The notes below the pieces were generated by a model. That model worked only from the letters and a program-made list of their open reading frames with translations. It made no database searches and had not been told where the DNA came from. Position numbers and translations under genes: made by a program. From CAVQND01 sp049518415 (lineage in GTDB: Bacteria; Verrucomicrobiota; Verrucomicrobiia; Limisphaerales; UBA8199): DNA of 64,000 bases. How positions within the stretch are numbered: the first letter of the stretch is position 1; each line of letters starts with the position of its first letter. Shown piece by piece: positions 9,380 to 17,605 of the stretch. The stretch is from positions 6,292 through 70,291 of the forward strand of contig JBEKRX010000028.1 of NCBI GenBank assembly GCA_049518415.1, written 5' to 3'.

Positions 9380-10519
9380 GTGCCTGGCGCAGAGTTCCAA
9401 ATGAATGCTCCCATCATAGAAACGAACACTGGCTGCCTGCTCGTCGTCGATGACCAGGAGCTCAACATCCAGGTCATCGGCGCTGCCCTGGGCCAGCTTG
9501 GGTTCGAGATTCTGCCGGCGACCGGCGGAGCGCAGGCCTTCCAGCGGTTGGCGGTCCGGCGACCCGACCTCATCCTGCTCGATCTGCTAATGCCGGACAT
9601 CGACGGATTCGAGGTTTGCCGCCGAATTCGCGAGAACGTGGATTGGGCTGAGATTCCCATCATTTTCCTTTCTTCGGCGGACGACAAGGGCCTGATCGTT
9701 CGGGCGCTGGAAAGCGGCGGCGTGGACTACATCACCAAGCCCTTCAACCACGCCGAATTGGTGACGCGCGTCCGCACCCACCTGGCGCTCAAAAAGGCCC
9801 GCGACGAGTTGAAGCAACTCGCCGAGGACCGGGATGAATTGCTCGGCATCCTTACCCACGACCTCAAGAACCATCTGGGCGGCATGGACATGAGCGCCCA
9901 ATTGCTCCGTGACCGTACCGAGGCGATGGCGGACCCCAAATTGCGGCTGATGGCGGAGAATATCTCGCATTCGAGCAGCCAGATGCTCGCCTTCGTGAAA
10001 GAGTTTTTAGCCAATGCTTCGGCGGACCACGGCCTGAACCTCAAGACCGAGCCGGTCAATCTATCGGCTGCGGCCGCTCGCGCGGTCCAACAACACCAGG
10101 AGGCGGCTAAGGGCAAGCAACTCGTTTTTAAGGTCGTTCTCCCGCCCAACGGCGTGCTCGTGCAGGCCGATGGCGCCGCCCTCAACCAAGTGCTCGATAA
10201 TCTCCTGTCCAACGCCATCAAGTTTTCTCCGCCCGGCAAGCAGATTCGCCTCACGGTCTGCCCGCCGGGTGCCAGGTACGTGGAATGCCAGGTTCAGGAT
10301 GAAGGGCCCGGGTTCAGCGAAAACGATAAGGTGCGGATGTTTCGCCGCTATGGCCGCCTTTCGGCGCGGCCCACGGGAGGCGAGCCTTCCACCGGCCTGG
10401 GACTGAGCATCGTCAAGAAGCTCGTGCTGGCGATGCATGGTGAATTGGCTTGCGAAAGCACGCCGGGCAACGGCGCTACGTTCGCCTTCCGCTTGCCACG
10501 CGCTGTCACCCCGCAGTGA
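9380..10519 (+). CDS. Receiver-histidine kinase protein (REC-HisKA-HATPase)
   Basis: A soluble kinase of 379 residues with no membrane helix. The N-terminal receiver (LLVVDDQELN; phospho-acceptor Asp in LILLDLLMPDIDGFE; Lys in YITKPF) is joined to HisKA with the variant H box GILTHDLKNHL and a HATPase with NLLSNAIKF, DEGPGF and STGLGLSIVKKL. Such proteins take phosphate at the receiver and use it to control their own kinase. GTG is the proposed start because AGAGGA lies 8 bases before it; ATG at 9401 is the alternative. It is placed between a hybrid kinase and an NtrC-type regulator and so is likely an intermediate of the same relay. Confidence 0.88.
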   Translation: MPGAEFQMNAPIIETNTGCLLVVDDQELNIQVIGAALGQLGFEILPATGGAQAFQRLAVRRPDLILLDLLMPDIDGFEVCRRIRENVDWAEIPIIFLSSADDKGLIVRALESGGVDYITKPFNHAELVTRVRTHLALKKARDELKQLAEDRDELLGILTHDLKNHLGGMDMSAQLLRDRTEAMADPKLRLMAENISHSSSQMLAFVKEFLANASADHGLNLKTEPVNLSAAAARAVQQHQEAAKGKQLVFKVVLPPNGVLVQADGAALNQVLDNLLSNAIKFSPPGKQIRLTVCPPGARYVECQVQDEGPGFSENDKVRMFRRYGRLSARPTGGEPSTGLGLSIVKKLVLAMHGELACESTPGNGATFAFRLPRAVTPQ

Positions 10520-10570
10520 TCTGCAATCCTATGAGCAAACTCAAAACCCCAGCGCCGGATGCCAATGATG

Positions 10571-10615
10571 CAGCGCAGATTTCTCCCGCTTCGGAAGCGG
10601 GAGAAATCTGCGCTG
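10571..10615. repeat. Perfect 22-bp inverted repeat
   Basis: Two 22-bp arms match exactly around a single central base (left arm 10571-10592, right arm 10594-10615). As RNA it would fold into a very stable hairpin capped by a CGG-type loop inside UUCGGAA. It fills the gap between the kinase stop and the sigma-54 regulator start. No T tract follows, so a simple intrinsic terminator is unlikely; RNA processing or a REP-like element is possible. Confidence 0.8.
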
Positions 10616-10657
10616 TGGGGATGAAGGCGGCGCCAGGAGCAGGACTTGCTTGAGCCT

Positions 10658-12022
10658 ATGGACTTCCTGGTGATCGACGACGACAAGACGTTCCGGGACG
10701 CGACGTGCTTGCTCATCGACGGCGAAGGCCATTACGCGGAAGCCGCCTGCTCTGGAGAGTTGGGCCTCACGGAATTAAAGGAAGGGAAATTCGATGCGGT
10801 CCTTCTGGATCTTAATCTTGGGCCGGAAAAAGGCCTCGACATCCTTGAGCAGATTCTCAAGCGGCAGCCCAACCTGCCGGTGGTGATGTTCACCGCGCAG
10901 GGCAGCGTGAAAAACGCGGTGGAGGCCATGCGGCGCGGCGCGGTGGATTTTTTGGAAAAGCCGTTCACCCGCGAACAGTTTCATCTGGTGCTCGCCCGGG
11001 TGCAGCGCTTCCACGAGCTCAACCAGAACATCGAGCGGTTGGAACGGGAAATTAAGGACAGCAACGCTCAGAGTCCTGAGATTCTTTTGGATTCCAGCCT
11101 GCCACTGATGAAAGAGGTGATGGACGCCCTGCTGCGAGCGGCGAAAACACCGGCCTCAATTCTGATCCTGGGCGAAAGCGGCACCGGCAAGAGCGTGATG
11201 GCCCGCGCCGTGCACCAGCAAAGCCATCTGGCGGATCGGCCTTTTATTACCGTGAGCTGTCCGAGTCTGTCCAAGGAACTGCTGGAAAGCGAACTGTTCG
11301 GCCACGTCAAAGGCGCGTTCACCGGCGCCCTGCGGGACCATTGGGGCAAAGTCAAAGCCGTCGCGGGCGGGACCCTTTTCCTCGACGAGATCGGCGACCT
11401 GCCGATGGAAATCCAGCCCAAGTTGCTTCGCCTTCTTCAAGAACGTGAATACGAGCGGGTGGGCGAGAATGTCACGCGCCAGGCCGAGGTGCGCATCATC
11501 GCCGCCACCAGCCGCGATCTTAAGCGGCGCGTCGCCGAGGGCGCCTTCCGGGAAGACCTGTATTTTCGGCTCAATGTTATCACGGCGGAAATGCCTCCCC
11601 TCCGCCAGCGCCAAGGCGACCTCATTCGCTTTGCCGGGCATTACTTCAAGCATTTTGCCGCTCTCTGTGGGCGCCGTCTGGATGGTTTTTCCGAAGAGGC
11701 TTCTGCCGCCATCCGTGCCTACTCCTGGCCGGGCAACCTCCGTGAGTTGCGCAACGCCATCGAACGCGCTGTGATTATGGTCAAAGGAAACAAGATTAAC
11801 CTGGAAGACCTCCCCGCGGAATTGCGCGGCCAGACAGTTGCCGGAGCCAATGGCAGCGCTGCCGCCTTGCAGGTTGGCGCGTTGGTTTCCATGGAGCAAT
11901 TGGAGGAAGCGCACCTGCGCAAAGTGCTGGAACGAACCTCCAACCTGGCCGAAGCGGCTCAGGTCCTGGGGATTGATCAAGCCACGCTCTACCGGAAACG
12001 TAAAAGAATGGGATTGGAATAA
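10658..12022 (+). CDS. Sigma-54-dependent response regulator (NtrC family)
   Basis: This transcription activator has three domains: receiver (IDDDKT; Asp in AVLLDLNLG; Lys in FLEKPF), AAA+ domain (Walker A GESGTGKS, the sigma-54 contact loop GAFTGA, Walker B GTLFLDEIGDL, WPGNLREL), and a C-terminal Fis-type helix-turn-helix (AAQVLGIDQATLYRKRKRMG). All motifs needed for ATP-driven activation of sigma-54 polymerase are intact. ATG at 10658 (MDFLVIDDD) is chosen; a TTG at 10646 with AGGA close ahead is possible. It is the output of the kinases encoded just upstream. No GG-N10-GC sigma-54 promoter was recognised nearby. Confidence 0.93.
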   Translation: MDFLVIDDDKTFRDATCLLIDGEGHYAEAACSGELGLTELKEGKFDAVLLDLNLGPEKGLDILEQILKRQPNLPVVMFTAQGSVKNAVEAMRRGAVDFLEKPFTREQFHLVLARVQRFHELNQNIERLEREIKDSNAQSPEILLDSSLPLMKEVMDALLRAAKTPASILILGESGTGKSVMARAVHQQSHLADRPFITVSCPSLSKELLESELFGHVKGAFTGALRDHWGKVKAVAGGTLFLDEIGDLPMEIQPKLLRLLQEREYERVGENVTRQAEVRIIAATSRDLKRRVAEGAFREDLYFRLNVITAEMPPLRQRQGDLIRFAGHYFKHFAALCGRRLDGFSEEASAAIRAYSWPGNLRELRNAIERAVIMVKGNKINLEDLPAELRGQTVAGANGSAAALQVGALVSMEQLEEAHLRKVLERTSNLAEAAQVLGIDQATLYRKRKRMGLE

Positions 12023-12172
12023 TGGCTTTGACGGATGCAGGGTTTTGCCACTGGTAACAGCCCAGTGCTTCTTGCGCTTCCTGCCCGCCGGGCGAGTTAA
12101 CTCCGCCAATTCCGGCATTTCCCAACTCATTTTTCCTGCGGCGATTTCAAGCAGCGCGACGCCCGCTACGAC

Positions 12173-12194
12173 GCCTGCCTGTCGGCAGGCAGGC
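12173..12194. terminator. GC-rich hairpin between convergent genes
   Basis: GCCTGCCTG, loop TCGG, CAGGCAGGC: a perfect 9-bp stem between the convergent ends of the response regulator and the LRR gene. It reads the same on both strands and may act as a bidirectional terminator, though no T run follows. Confidence 0.4.
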
Positions 12195-12243
12195 CAGTTC
12201 GGTTATCGGCCATGCTTGAGCCTGGTTGATGCCTGCCCCCGCC

Positions 12244-14061
12244 TCACGGCCAGCGCAGGCGGTAGAAACGGCCAGGATAATGCGTCCACTGGGGATCGCT
12301 GAAATAGAACGAGTCGCCGGTGAGGGTGTTCGTGGCCAGCGGATACCAGGTGGGATTGGCGAGATTCGTGCTGGCCTCCACCACGACGACGAGATCGGAG
12401 GTGCCGGTAATATTGAACCCAAATTGATTGGTCCGCACACCAAAGTTGGGGTCGCTGGTTTGCACCTGGGGGTTCCACAGCAAGGCTGGGAGACCGGCGA
12501 AAGGGGAACTCCAGCCCGTGGTCCCAGGCAAGTAATAGACGGTCGCGTTGTTGTCACCGTAGAACGGAACCGAGCCAACGCTGGGGGCGTTACCCTTGAA
12601 ATAGACCCCCGTCAGGTTGGTGCAGCCCTCGAACGCCCCGCTCCCGATGTTGGTGACGCTGTTGCCTATCGTGACGCTGGTCAGGCTGGTGCAGCCTTCG
12701 AACGCCCCGCTCCCGATGTTGGTGACGCTGTTGCCTATCGTGACGCTGGTCAGGCTGGTGCAGGAATAAAAGGCAGACCCGATGCTGGTGACGCTGTTGG
12801 CAATCGTGTAACTTCCAGCTTTGCCCCCCGGATATTGAATGAGCGTGGTCTGGCTCTTGTTGAACAAGACCCCATCCACACTGCTATAGAAAGAGTTGAG
12901 CGCATCGACCGTTATCGCTGTCAGGCTGGTGCAGTCCTCGAACGCAGCGACCCCGATGTTGGTGACGCTGTTCGGGATCGTGACGCTGGTGAGGCTGTTG
13001 CAGAATACGAACGCCCCCCACCCGATGCTGGTGACGCTGTTGCCTATCGTGACGCTGGTCAGGCTGGTGCAGTAATAGAACGCCTCGCCTCCGATGCTGG
13101 TGACGCCGTTGGGGATTATGACGCTGGTCAGGCTGGTGCAGCCCTCGAACGCAAAGGCCCCGATGCTGGTGACGCTGTTGCCTATCGTGACGCTGGTCAG
13201 GCTGGTGCAGTTATCGAACGCATAGTTTTCGATGTTGGTGACGCTGTTGGGGATTATGACGTTGGTCAGGTTGGTGCAGCCCTCGAACGCGCAGGCCCCG
13301 ATGTCGGTGACACCGTTTCCTACTGTGACGCTGGTCAGGCTGGTGCAGAGAGAGAACGCAGCGTATTCGATGCTGATGACGCCGTTGCCTATCGTCACGC
13401 TGGTCAGGCTGATGCAGCCCTCGAACGCCCCCCACCCGATGCTGGTGACGCTGTTGGGGATTATGACGCTGGTCAGGCTGAAGCAGCAATAGAACGCCTG
13501 GTCTCCGATGTTGGTGACGCTGTTGGGGATTATGACGCTGGTCAGGTTGGTGCAGTAAAAGAACGCCAAGTCCGCGATGTTGGTAACGCTGTTGGGGACC
13601 GTGTAGCTTCCGGCTTTGCCCCCCGGACATTGGATGAGCGTCGTCTGGCTCTTGTTGAACAAGACCCCATCCACACTGCTGTAGAAAGAGTTGAGCGCAT
13701 CGACCGTTATCGCTGTCAGGCTGGTGCAGTCCTCGAACGCAGCGACCCCGATGTTGGTGACGCTGTTCGGGATCGTGACGCTGGTGAGGCTGTTGCAGCC
13801 ATCGAACGCCCGGTGCCCGATGCTGGTGACCAGCAAGCCATTGATCGTGCTGGGGATGGTCACATCACCGCCAGGACCGGTGTATCCTGTGATGGTGATG
13901 GTGCCATTGTTGGTCGTGTAATAGTAATCCTGGGCTTCCACCGTGGCAGGCAGCGTCAACAGCAACAGCAACGGCAGCAGCCTCGTGGCGCAGGCGGTTC
14001 TTGAACGTGTGGCCTTAGCCTTCGGGCAGGCCGTTCCCGCAATGGAGGTTTCTGTTTTCAT
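12244..14061 (-). CDS. Secreted BspA-type leucine-rich-repeat protein
   Basis: A signal peptide (LLPLLLLLTLPATVEAQ) leads into about 16 BspA/LRR_5 repeats of 23 residues following the pattern SVTxIGxxAFxxCTSLTSVTIGN. The C-terminal domain ends in YPGRFYRLRWP, a tail common on secreted Verrucomicrobiota proteins. BspA-type repeats usually mediate surface binding; the ligand is unknown. One non-repeat segment (DALNSFYSSVDGVLFNKSQT) occurs twice, about 770 bases apart, which points to internal duplication. ATG at 14061 (MKTETSIAG) is chosen because AGGCGGA precedes it and the signal peptide follows at a normal distance; the frame is open 39 codons further upstream. Confidence 0.85.
   Translation of the reverse strand: MKTETSIAGTACPKAKATRSRTACATRLLPLLLLLTLPATVEAQDYYYTTNNGTITITGYTGPGGDVTIPSTINGLLVTSIGHRAFDGCNSLTSVTIPNSVTNIGVAAFEDCTSLTAITVDALNSFYSSVDGVLFNKSQTTLIQCPGGKAGSYTVPNSVTNIADLAFFYCTNLTSVIIPNSVTNIGDQAFYCCFSLTSVIIPNSVTSIGWGAFEGCISLTSVTIGNGVISIEYAAFSLCTSLTSVTVGNGVTDIGACAFEGCTNLTNVIIPNSVTNIENYAFDNCTSLTSVTIGNSVTSIGAFAFEGCTSLTSVIIPNGVTSIGGEAFYYCTSLTSVTIGNSVTSIGWGAFVFCNSLTSVTIPNSVTNIGVAAFEDCTSLTAITVDALNSFYSSVDGVLFNKSQTTLIQYPGGKAGSYTIANSVTSIGSAFYSCTSLTSVTIGNSVTNIGSGAFEGCTSLTSVTIGNSVTNIGSGAFEGCTNLTGVYFKGNAPSVGSVPFYGDNNATVYYLPGTTGWSSPFAGLPALLWNPQVQTSDPNFGVRTNQFGFNITGTSDLVVVVEASTNLANPTWYPLATNTLTGDSFYFSDPQWTHYPGRFYRLRWP
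12610..13815 (-). repeat. 69-bp tandem repeats encoding LRR units
   Basis: The LRR region is built from nearly identical 69-bp units, with blocks such as GGTGACGCTGTT and CTGGTCAGGCTGGTGCAG (plus strand) recurring at constant spacing. Similarity at DNA level is high enough for unequal recombination to change copy number. The repetition also keeps the opposite strand open over about 1.8 kb. Confidence 0.9.
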
Positions 14062-14458
14062 AGTTTTCCGCCTGCTAAATTGATGGCTGATAAATAGCAG
14101 GAATGCGGGAGGACGCGCAACTGGATTCCAGGAAATCGGCGGCGGCGAAGACCTGGCGGCGCTGGCCCACTCCGCCACGGCCCGCTACGGTCGCCAGTAT
14201 CAGACGCTGTTCGCTCGCGGCAGGGACACGTCCACCGGCCAGAACGTGGGCGCCATCCTGGACTCGTCCAGCGGATGGGGCGTTTTCGGCAGTCGCCCGC
14301 AGCATACTTCCGAGGGCGGACAAGCAGGAGGCGGGACCGCCGCAGTTGAAGGGGCGAGGGGGATGCGGGAAGATTTGCCGACCAGCCCGACAGGCGATGT
14401 TTCCCATCACCTGCCAGAAGACCCCAGCTCGGCGCTGGCGAGGCCGCGGCTAGGCTCC
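14062..14458. other. Intergenic region with decayed gene copy
   Basis: Upstream of the LRR gene. It contains the remnant at 14120-14299 and otherwise no recognisable gene; the downstream part up to the small membrane frame at 14459 shows nothing I can name. Confidence 0.4.
14120..14299 (+). pseudogene. Decayed unknown gene, copy A
   Basis: An open stretch without its own start reads QYQTLFARGRDTSTGQNVG then AILDSSSGWGVFGSRP. Copy B at 15348 reads QTLFARGKDTSNVGAVLD then TSSGWGV, so both descend from one gene or a duplication. Neither has an intact start or a recognisable domain. The family is unknown to me. Confidence 0.4.
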
Positions 14459-14686
14459 TCAGGCGCCGGAGAGCGTCCCACCGGTATGATGCTGCGGAGT
14501 TTTTGTCACGGCACCATAACCAGATTCGATTTCAAGAAATTTTCGACCTTCGGCTTTGCCAGCTTCATAGTTGGGGTCGCTGGGAGAGAACAGCGAGATG
14601 ATGGCCCCACTGACCACGACGAGCACAATCAGCCCCAATCCGTAATGCGCAATCTCCTCCAAGCAACCCAAATCCTCCCTTTGCAT
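14459..14686 (-). CDS. Possible small single-span membrane protein
   Basis: A 75-residue frame with one clear hydrophobic helix (GLGLIVLVVVSGAIISLF) followed by a soluble tail (SPSDPNYEAGKAEGRKF). The helix and its following basic/acidic tail look protein-like, but no ribosome site is evident and no family is recognised. It is divergent from the zinc-ribbon gene at 14802. Treat as tentative. Confidence 0.35.
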   Translation of the reverse strand: MQREDLGCLEEIAHYGLGLIVLVVVSGAIISLFSPSDPNYEAGKAEGRKFLEIESGYGAVTKTPQHHTGGTLSGA

Positions 14687-14801
14687 CGGCTAAGCCTTTG
14701 CCAGTCCCCCAGGAAGGATGGTCGATTTTGGGCTGCCGACTTTGGGCTTTACAATTTGAAGCGGCGGCAGTAATCTTTGTTTCGTTAGCTGGAGCAAATG
14801 A

Positions 14802-15248
14802 ATGAGAATTGAAACACTCGCGCTCTTGATAATAGGGACAGCGTTCGGTTGCAGGATTTTCGTGTGGCTGAGGGAGGCAACCCGCACTCCTGACCCTTGG
14901 GGACCTGAGGTGGAGGAGGCGGTTGAAGCGGAAGATGCGACGCCGTTATGCCCTCATTGCCTGGCTCCTCAGGAACACAACGGTTGGTTTTGCCCGGAGT
15001 GCGGCCACACCTGCGGGCAATACGGTAATTATCTGCCCAGTGTTTACATTTTCTCCATCGGCCAAGGAGTCAGAGGCGGAGTTGAGCAACGTAACCCGTG
15101 GAGTCCTCTTGTGACGGCGGGTTATGTTTTCATCGCGCTGGGCTACTTTACCGTGGTCGCGCCGGTATATTGCCTGTTCCTTTTCATAAACCGCTCACGT
15201 AGTAGGCGTCTGCAAGAGGCTGAAGCCAACGCATCGGAAGCAATTTGA
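14802..15248 (+). CDS. Zinc-ribbon membrane protein, unknown function
   Basis: The 148-residue product begins with a hydrophobic helix (ALLIIGTAFGCRIFVWL), then a zinc ribbon at about 49-68 (CPHC ... CPEC, in LCPHCLAPQEHNGWFCPEC), then a conserved-looking GQYGNYLPSVYIFSIGQ segment and a second helix at about 108-130. The ribbon may bind zinc on the cytoplasmic face; no enzymatic role can be read. Similar small ribbon proteins recur in Verrucomicrobiota genomes as I recall them. The start is the first ATG after an in-frame stop; AGCTGGAG lies ahead of it. Confidence 0.7.
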   Translation: MRIETLALLIIGTAFGCRIFVWLREATRTPDPWGPEVEEAVEAEDATPLCPHCLAPQEHNGWFCPECGHTCGQYGNYLPSVYIFSIGQGVRGGVEQRNPWSPLVTAGYVFIALGYFTVVAPVYCLFLFINRSRSRRLQEAEANASEAI

Positions 15249-15317
15249 ACCGTGCGTCCGTAGGAACGAATCCTGGCAGTTTTGATCCGCTTGCCCGGCG
15301 CACAAATACCGACGGCT

Positions 15318-15340
15318 CCGGCTGCCTTTCGGGCAGCCGG
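15318..15340. terminator. GC-rich 9-bp hairpin
   Basis: CCGGCTGCC, loop TTTCG, GGCAGCCGG, about 70 bases after the zinc-ribbon gene stop. It could end that transcript, but it has no U tract. Confidence 0.35.
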
Positions 15341-15347
15341 AACGATT

Positions 15348-15680
15348 CAGACGCTGTTCGCTCGCGGCAAGGACACGTCGAACGTGGGCGCGGTCCTCGA
15401 CACGTCCAGCGGGTGGGGCGTTTAGGGCAGGCCGTCGAGGGTGTCGGACCTGGAGCGCGAGCTGTCCAAGCACCTGGTCGTGCGGCTCACCAACGCCGCG
15501 ACATCGATGGACATCTGCGTCGTCCACCTGCGCAGGCCGATCGGCAGCGACGGCGTCGAGAAGTAGCGGAACCAGTGCCGAGCGCTGCTGCGGTGGGCGA
15601 TGCGGCACCTGGCCAAGAACCGCAAGGCCAACGTGCGGCGCGATGTAGCTGTCCGGGGAAGGCAGGATTGTTCTGAATCC
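15348..15680 (+). pseudogene. Decayed unknown gene, copy B
   Basis: Begins QTLFARGKDTSN like copy A at 14120, then continues DLERELSKHLVVRLTNAATS, MDICVVHLRRPIGSDG and RALLRWAMRHLAKNRKANVR. Two in-frame TAG codons interrupt it (15423 and 15564) and there is no start codon. The protein-like composition between the stops indicates a recently broken gene. No domain is recognised. Confidence 0.45.
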
Positions 15681-15695
15681 GCGTTTGCAAAACTG

Positions 15696-16169
15696 CTAAA
15701 CGGTCGTCTTGTCCTTGGATTGCTTGCCCGTGATCTGTTCAATGACCACCCGCCACAACCGGATTTTACCGAGTGACGTTTCCGGGAAGCGCCATTCCCG
15801 CCCCGAATAATGTCTCATAATTTGATTCAGCGCATGGAGTCGGCGCTGAGGATCGGTCACTTCTTCAATCCGCCCAAATCCGATCACACTGAAGAAAGAA
15901 AATGACCAGTGACAGGGATTGGAGTCGTGCGAAACGAGCCTGACCTCATGCTCCAACTCGAAGCACACCCGATCATTGAAGGCCATAAAGTCGATTTTCA
16001 TGCCCTCGGGAGCGGTGTGGAAATAAAGGCACGTTCCATCATAGCCAAAGGACAGAGGAACGATGTAGGGCGTTTTGTCCTTGCACAATCCCAAGCGGCA
16101 AATCTGGGCTTGGGCCATGATTTGACCAATCAGTTGCTCGCTCGTGATTTCTTTGTCGCTGCGTCTCAT
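15696..16169 (-). CDS. Pyridoxamine 5'-phosphate oxidase-like FMN-binding protein
   Basis: This 157-residue protein has the split-barrel fold of the PNPOx-like/NimA family, which binds FMN or another flavin as a dimer. The N-terminus (MRRSDKEITSEQLIGQI) and the QICRLGLCKDKTPYIVPLSF strand pair are typical, followed by LYFHTAPEGMKIDFM and a Cys in RVCFELE. Members reduce nitro compounds or quench oxidants; the substrate cannot be told here. It stands alone, and its 3' end abuts decayed copy B. The ATG at 16169 has no clear ribosome site. Confidence 0.85.
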   Translation of the reverse strand: MRRSDKEITSEQLIGQIMAQAQICRLGLCKDKTPYIVPLSFGYDGTCLYFHTAPEGMKIDFMAFNDRVCFELEHEVRLVSHDSNPCHWSFSFFSVIGFGRIEEVTDPQRRLHALNQIMRHYSGREWRFPETSLGKIRLWRVVIEQITGKQSKDKTTV

Positions 16170-16437
16170 GACGTGTAATCATCTTCGTTCCCTGCCAGCA
16201 CCCTAGCTTGAGCCCTTGGCCAGCCGAAATCAACATCTTCGACGGGCATTTCACGGGCGCAAGTAGGCGCAGCCAAATGGCTTGCGCGGGTGTCTTGTCG
16301 CGGCAAATCCACCGCCGCGGCCGGTTACAGCCAGGCCTCCTTCTCAAGGATCGTCGGCTTGCCGTCGCTCTTCCACAGGGCTTTGACGCCAACTCGGAAG
16401 CCGCCGACGCCAAATGTGCCGGTTGATCCCGGTCTGG
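16170..16437. other. Intergenic region, possible fragment
   Basis: No complete gene. On the minus strand an open stretch ending at a TAA at 16325 reads VGVKALWKSDGKPTILEKEA near its end, which looks like a protein C-terminus lying directly after the stop of the next gene upstream. It has no start and no family assignment. Confidence 0.25.
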
Positions 16438-17235
16438 CTATTTCAAGTGCCAGCGGATGGTGTAACGCCAGTTGTCCTGTGGCTTGTAAGCCTGCGCTCC
16501 TCTTTCGCTGATGGTAAATTCACCCGTGCTACGGTTGTCAACCTCGTCGGTGCAAACATCCTCGTCCACATCGTCGAGCTGCAACTTGAAACTGCATTTT
16601 TGACCGGCCTGAATCTTTGGCAGCTCCAGGGCGATGGGGATGGTGACCTGGTTCTTGTCGTAGCCCTTGCCTTCAACGTGGTAACGGCGGGTCACGCCCT
16701 CGACCTTTGCCTCAAAATAAAGGAACCAGGTTGCACTTTGCGGCGTATCCGCCATCTCAATTTCATCGATTACCAGGGTTGCCGATTCGGCGGTTGCCTT
16801 GACACGCCGGTAAATGTCCAGGCTGGGCCGCTGTTGTTCTCGCTCCTTGTCAAAATTTGACGCCATCGTCCAGGCGTCCCCCTCCAACCGGTAGATGGAG
16901 ACGTATTCGTCGTCCACGTCTCGGAGGTCGGAGGCGGACCCTCCGGCGCGAATCTTTAGGAAATGGGCGGCGTTGAACGGGCCAAGCTTGTCCAGTTTCA
17001 GATCGCCCTCGGCATACAAAACCACTCGGCCTTCGGCTCCCAGAATCTGGAAGGCGAATTTGTCCTTCTTGACAGTGATCGTCTGCGTGTAGTCCTGGCC
17101 CTGTTCGCTGACCTTCTTGACGGACCATTTACCCGCCAGCGCTTCCAGGTCGTCCACCGCCAGAGCAGCGTGACTAAGGAGGGCGGCGGCCAGGGGCAGG
17201 CCAAACAGTAATCGGTTGATGCTCATGCCATGCAT
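16438..17235 (-). CDS. Secreted protein with TIGR03067-like N-terminal domain
   Basis: A 265-residue exported protein. The signal peptide (LLFGLPLAAALLSHAALAVD) is followed by DLEALAGKWSVKKVSEQGQD and KKDKFAFQILG, resembling the TIGR03067 domain that is abundant in Planctomycetota and Verrucomicrobiota. The remaining 180 residues are beta-rich with no known motif; one CxDE element (EDVCTDEVD) may be a metal or disulfide site. Function unknown. The second ATG (17226, MSINRL) is equally plausible as start. Confidence 0.65.
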   Translation of the reverse strand: MHGMSINRLLFGLPLAAALLSHAALAVDDLEALAGKWSVKKVSEQGQDYTQTITVKKDKFAFQILGAEGRVVLYAEGDLKLDKLGPFNAAHFLKIRAGGSASDLRDVDDEYVSIYRLEGDAWTMASNFDKEREQQRPSLDIYRRVKATAESATLVIDEIEMADTPQSATWFLYFEAKVEGVTRRYHVEGKGYDKNQVTIPIALELPKIQAGQKCSFKLQLDDVDEDVCTDEVDNRSTGEFTISERGAQAYKPQDNWRYTIRWHLK

Positions 17236-17314
17236 GGTGTTGGTTTTCTGTCACATTCCTAGAGCGGCGCTGTGGTGTCAAGTGCGTCCTGATTACGATT
17301 CCGGTCCACGGTAG

Positions 17315-17605
17315 TTAGGGCATGACTTTTTTCGTGCAACCAGTGGCAACGTGGCGATTGCCCAGCAATCCGCCTCTCAAGGGGTGCGTCTGTGCTCCTG
17401 TAAAGCCAGCCGACCAGCGATGCGTCTGGCCCCAGAGCTCTTTCCCGGCATGTGCGCCGGTCTTGGCGCGGCGGAGCACCATTTCGCTGCCGCAACGCGG
17501 GCATTTGGGCCGCGCCGGAGAGGTGGCAGACGGCGCTGGCTGGTTCGACGCCACCCCGCTTGTGAAAGGAATCTCGGCCAGCCAAATTTCACCGGCCCTT
17601 GGCAT
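17315..17605 (-). pseudogene. Chimeric PemK-type toxin / zinc-finger remnant
   Basis: The first 20 residues (PRAGEIWLAEIPFTSGVAS) match the N-terminus of PemK/MazF-type mRNA interferases. The frame then switches to CPRCGSEMVLRRAKTGAHAG, a topoisomerase-type C4 zinc finger, which itself breaks off after KELWG before its second Cys pair. The toxin barrel is gone. The ATG overlaps the upstream antitoxin stop by 17 bases, the arrangement of an intact toxin-antitoxin operon, so a functional module stood here before a deletion joined two genes. Confidence 0.6.

Noticed and set aside
12226..14004. 592-codon open frame on the plus strand with repeats of the AGDAVAYRDAGQ type
   Set aside because: It is the reverse of the LRR repeat gene. 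Periodicity of the 69-bp units keeps it open; there is no ribosome site or known repeat family, while the minus strand has a signal peptide and BspA motifs.
14459..14773. Plus-strand frame through 14246-14773 as one gene
   Set aside because: Only the first part matches copy B; the rest is antisense to the hydrophobic minus-strand frame and looks random.
15348..15680. Amber recoding (TAG as sense) in decayed copy B
   Set aside because: The gene also lacks a start codon and has no intact neighbour frame, and no tRNA or enzyme for a special amino acid is seen. Pseudogene decay is simpler.
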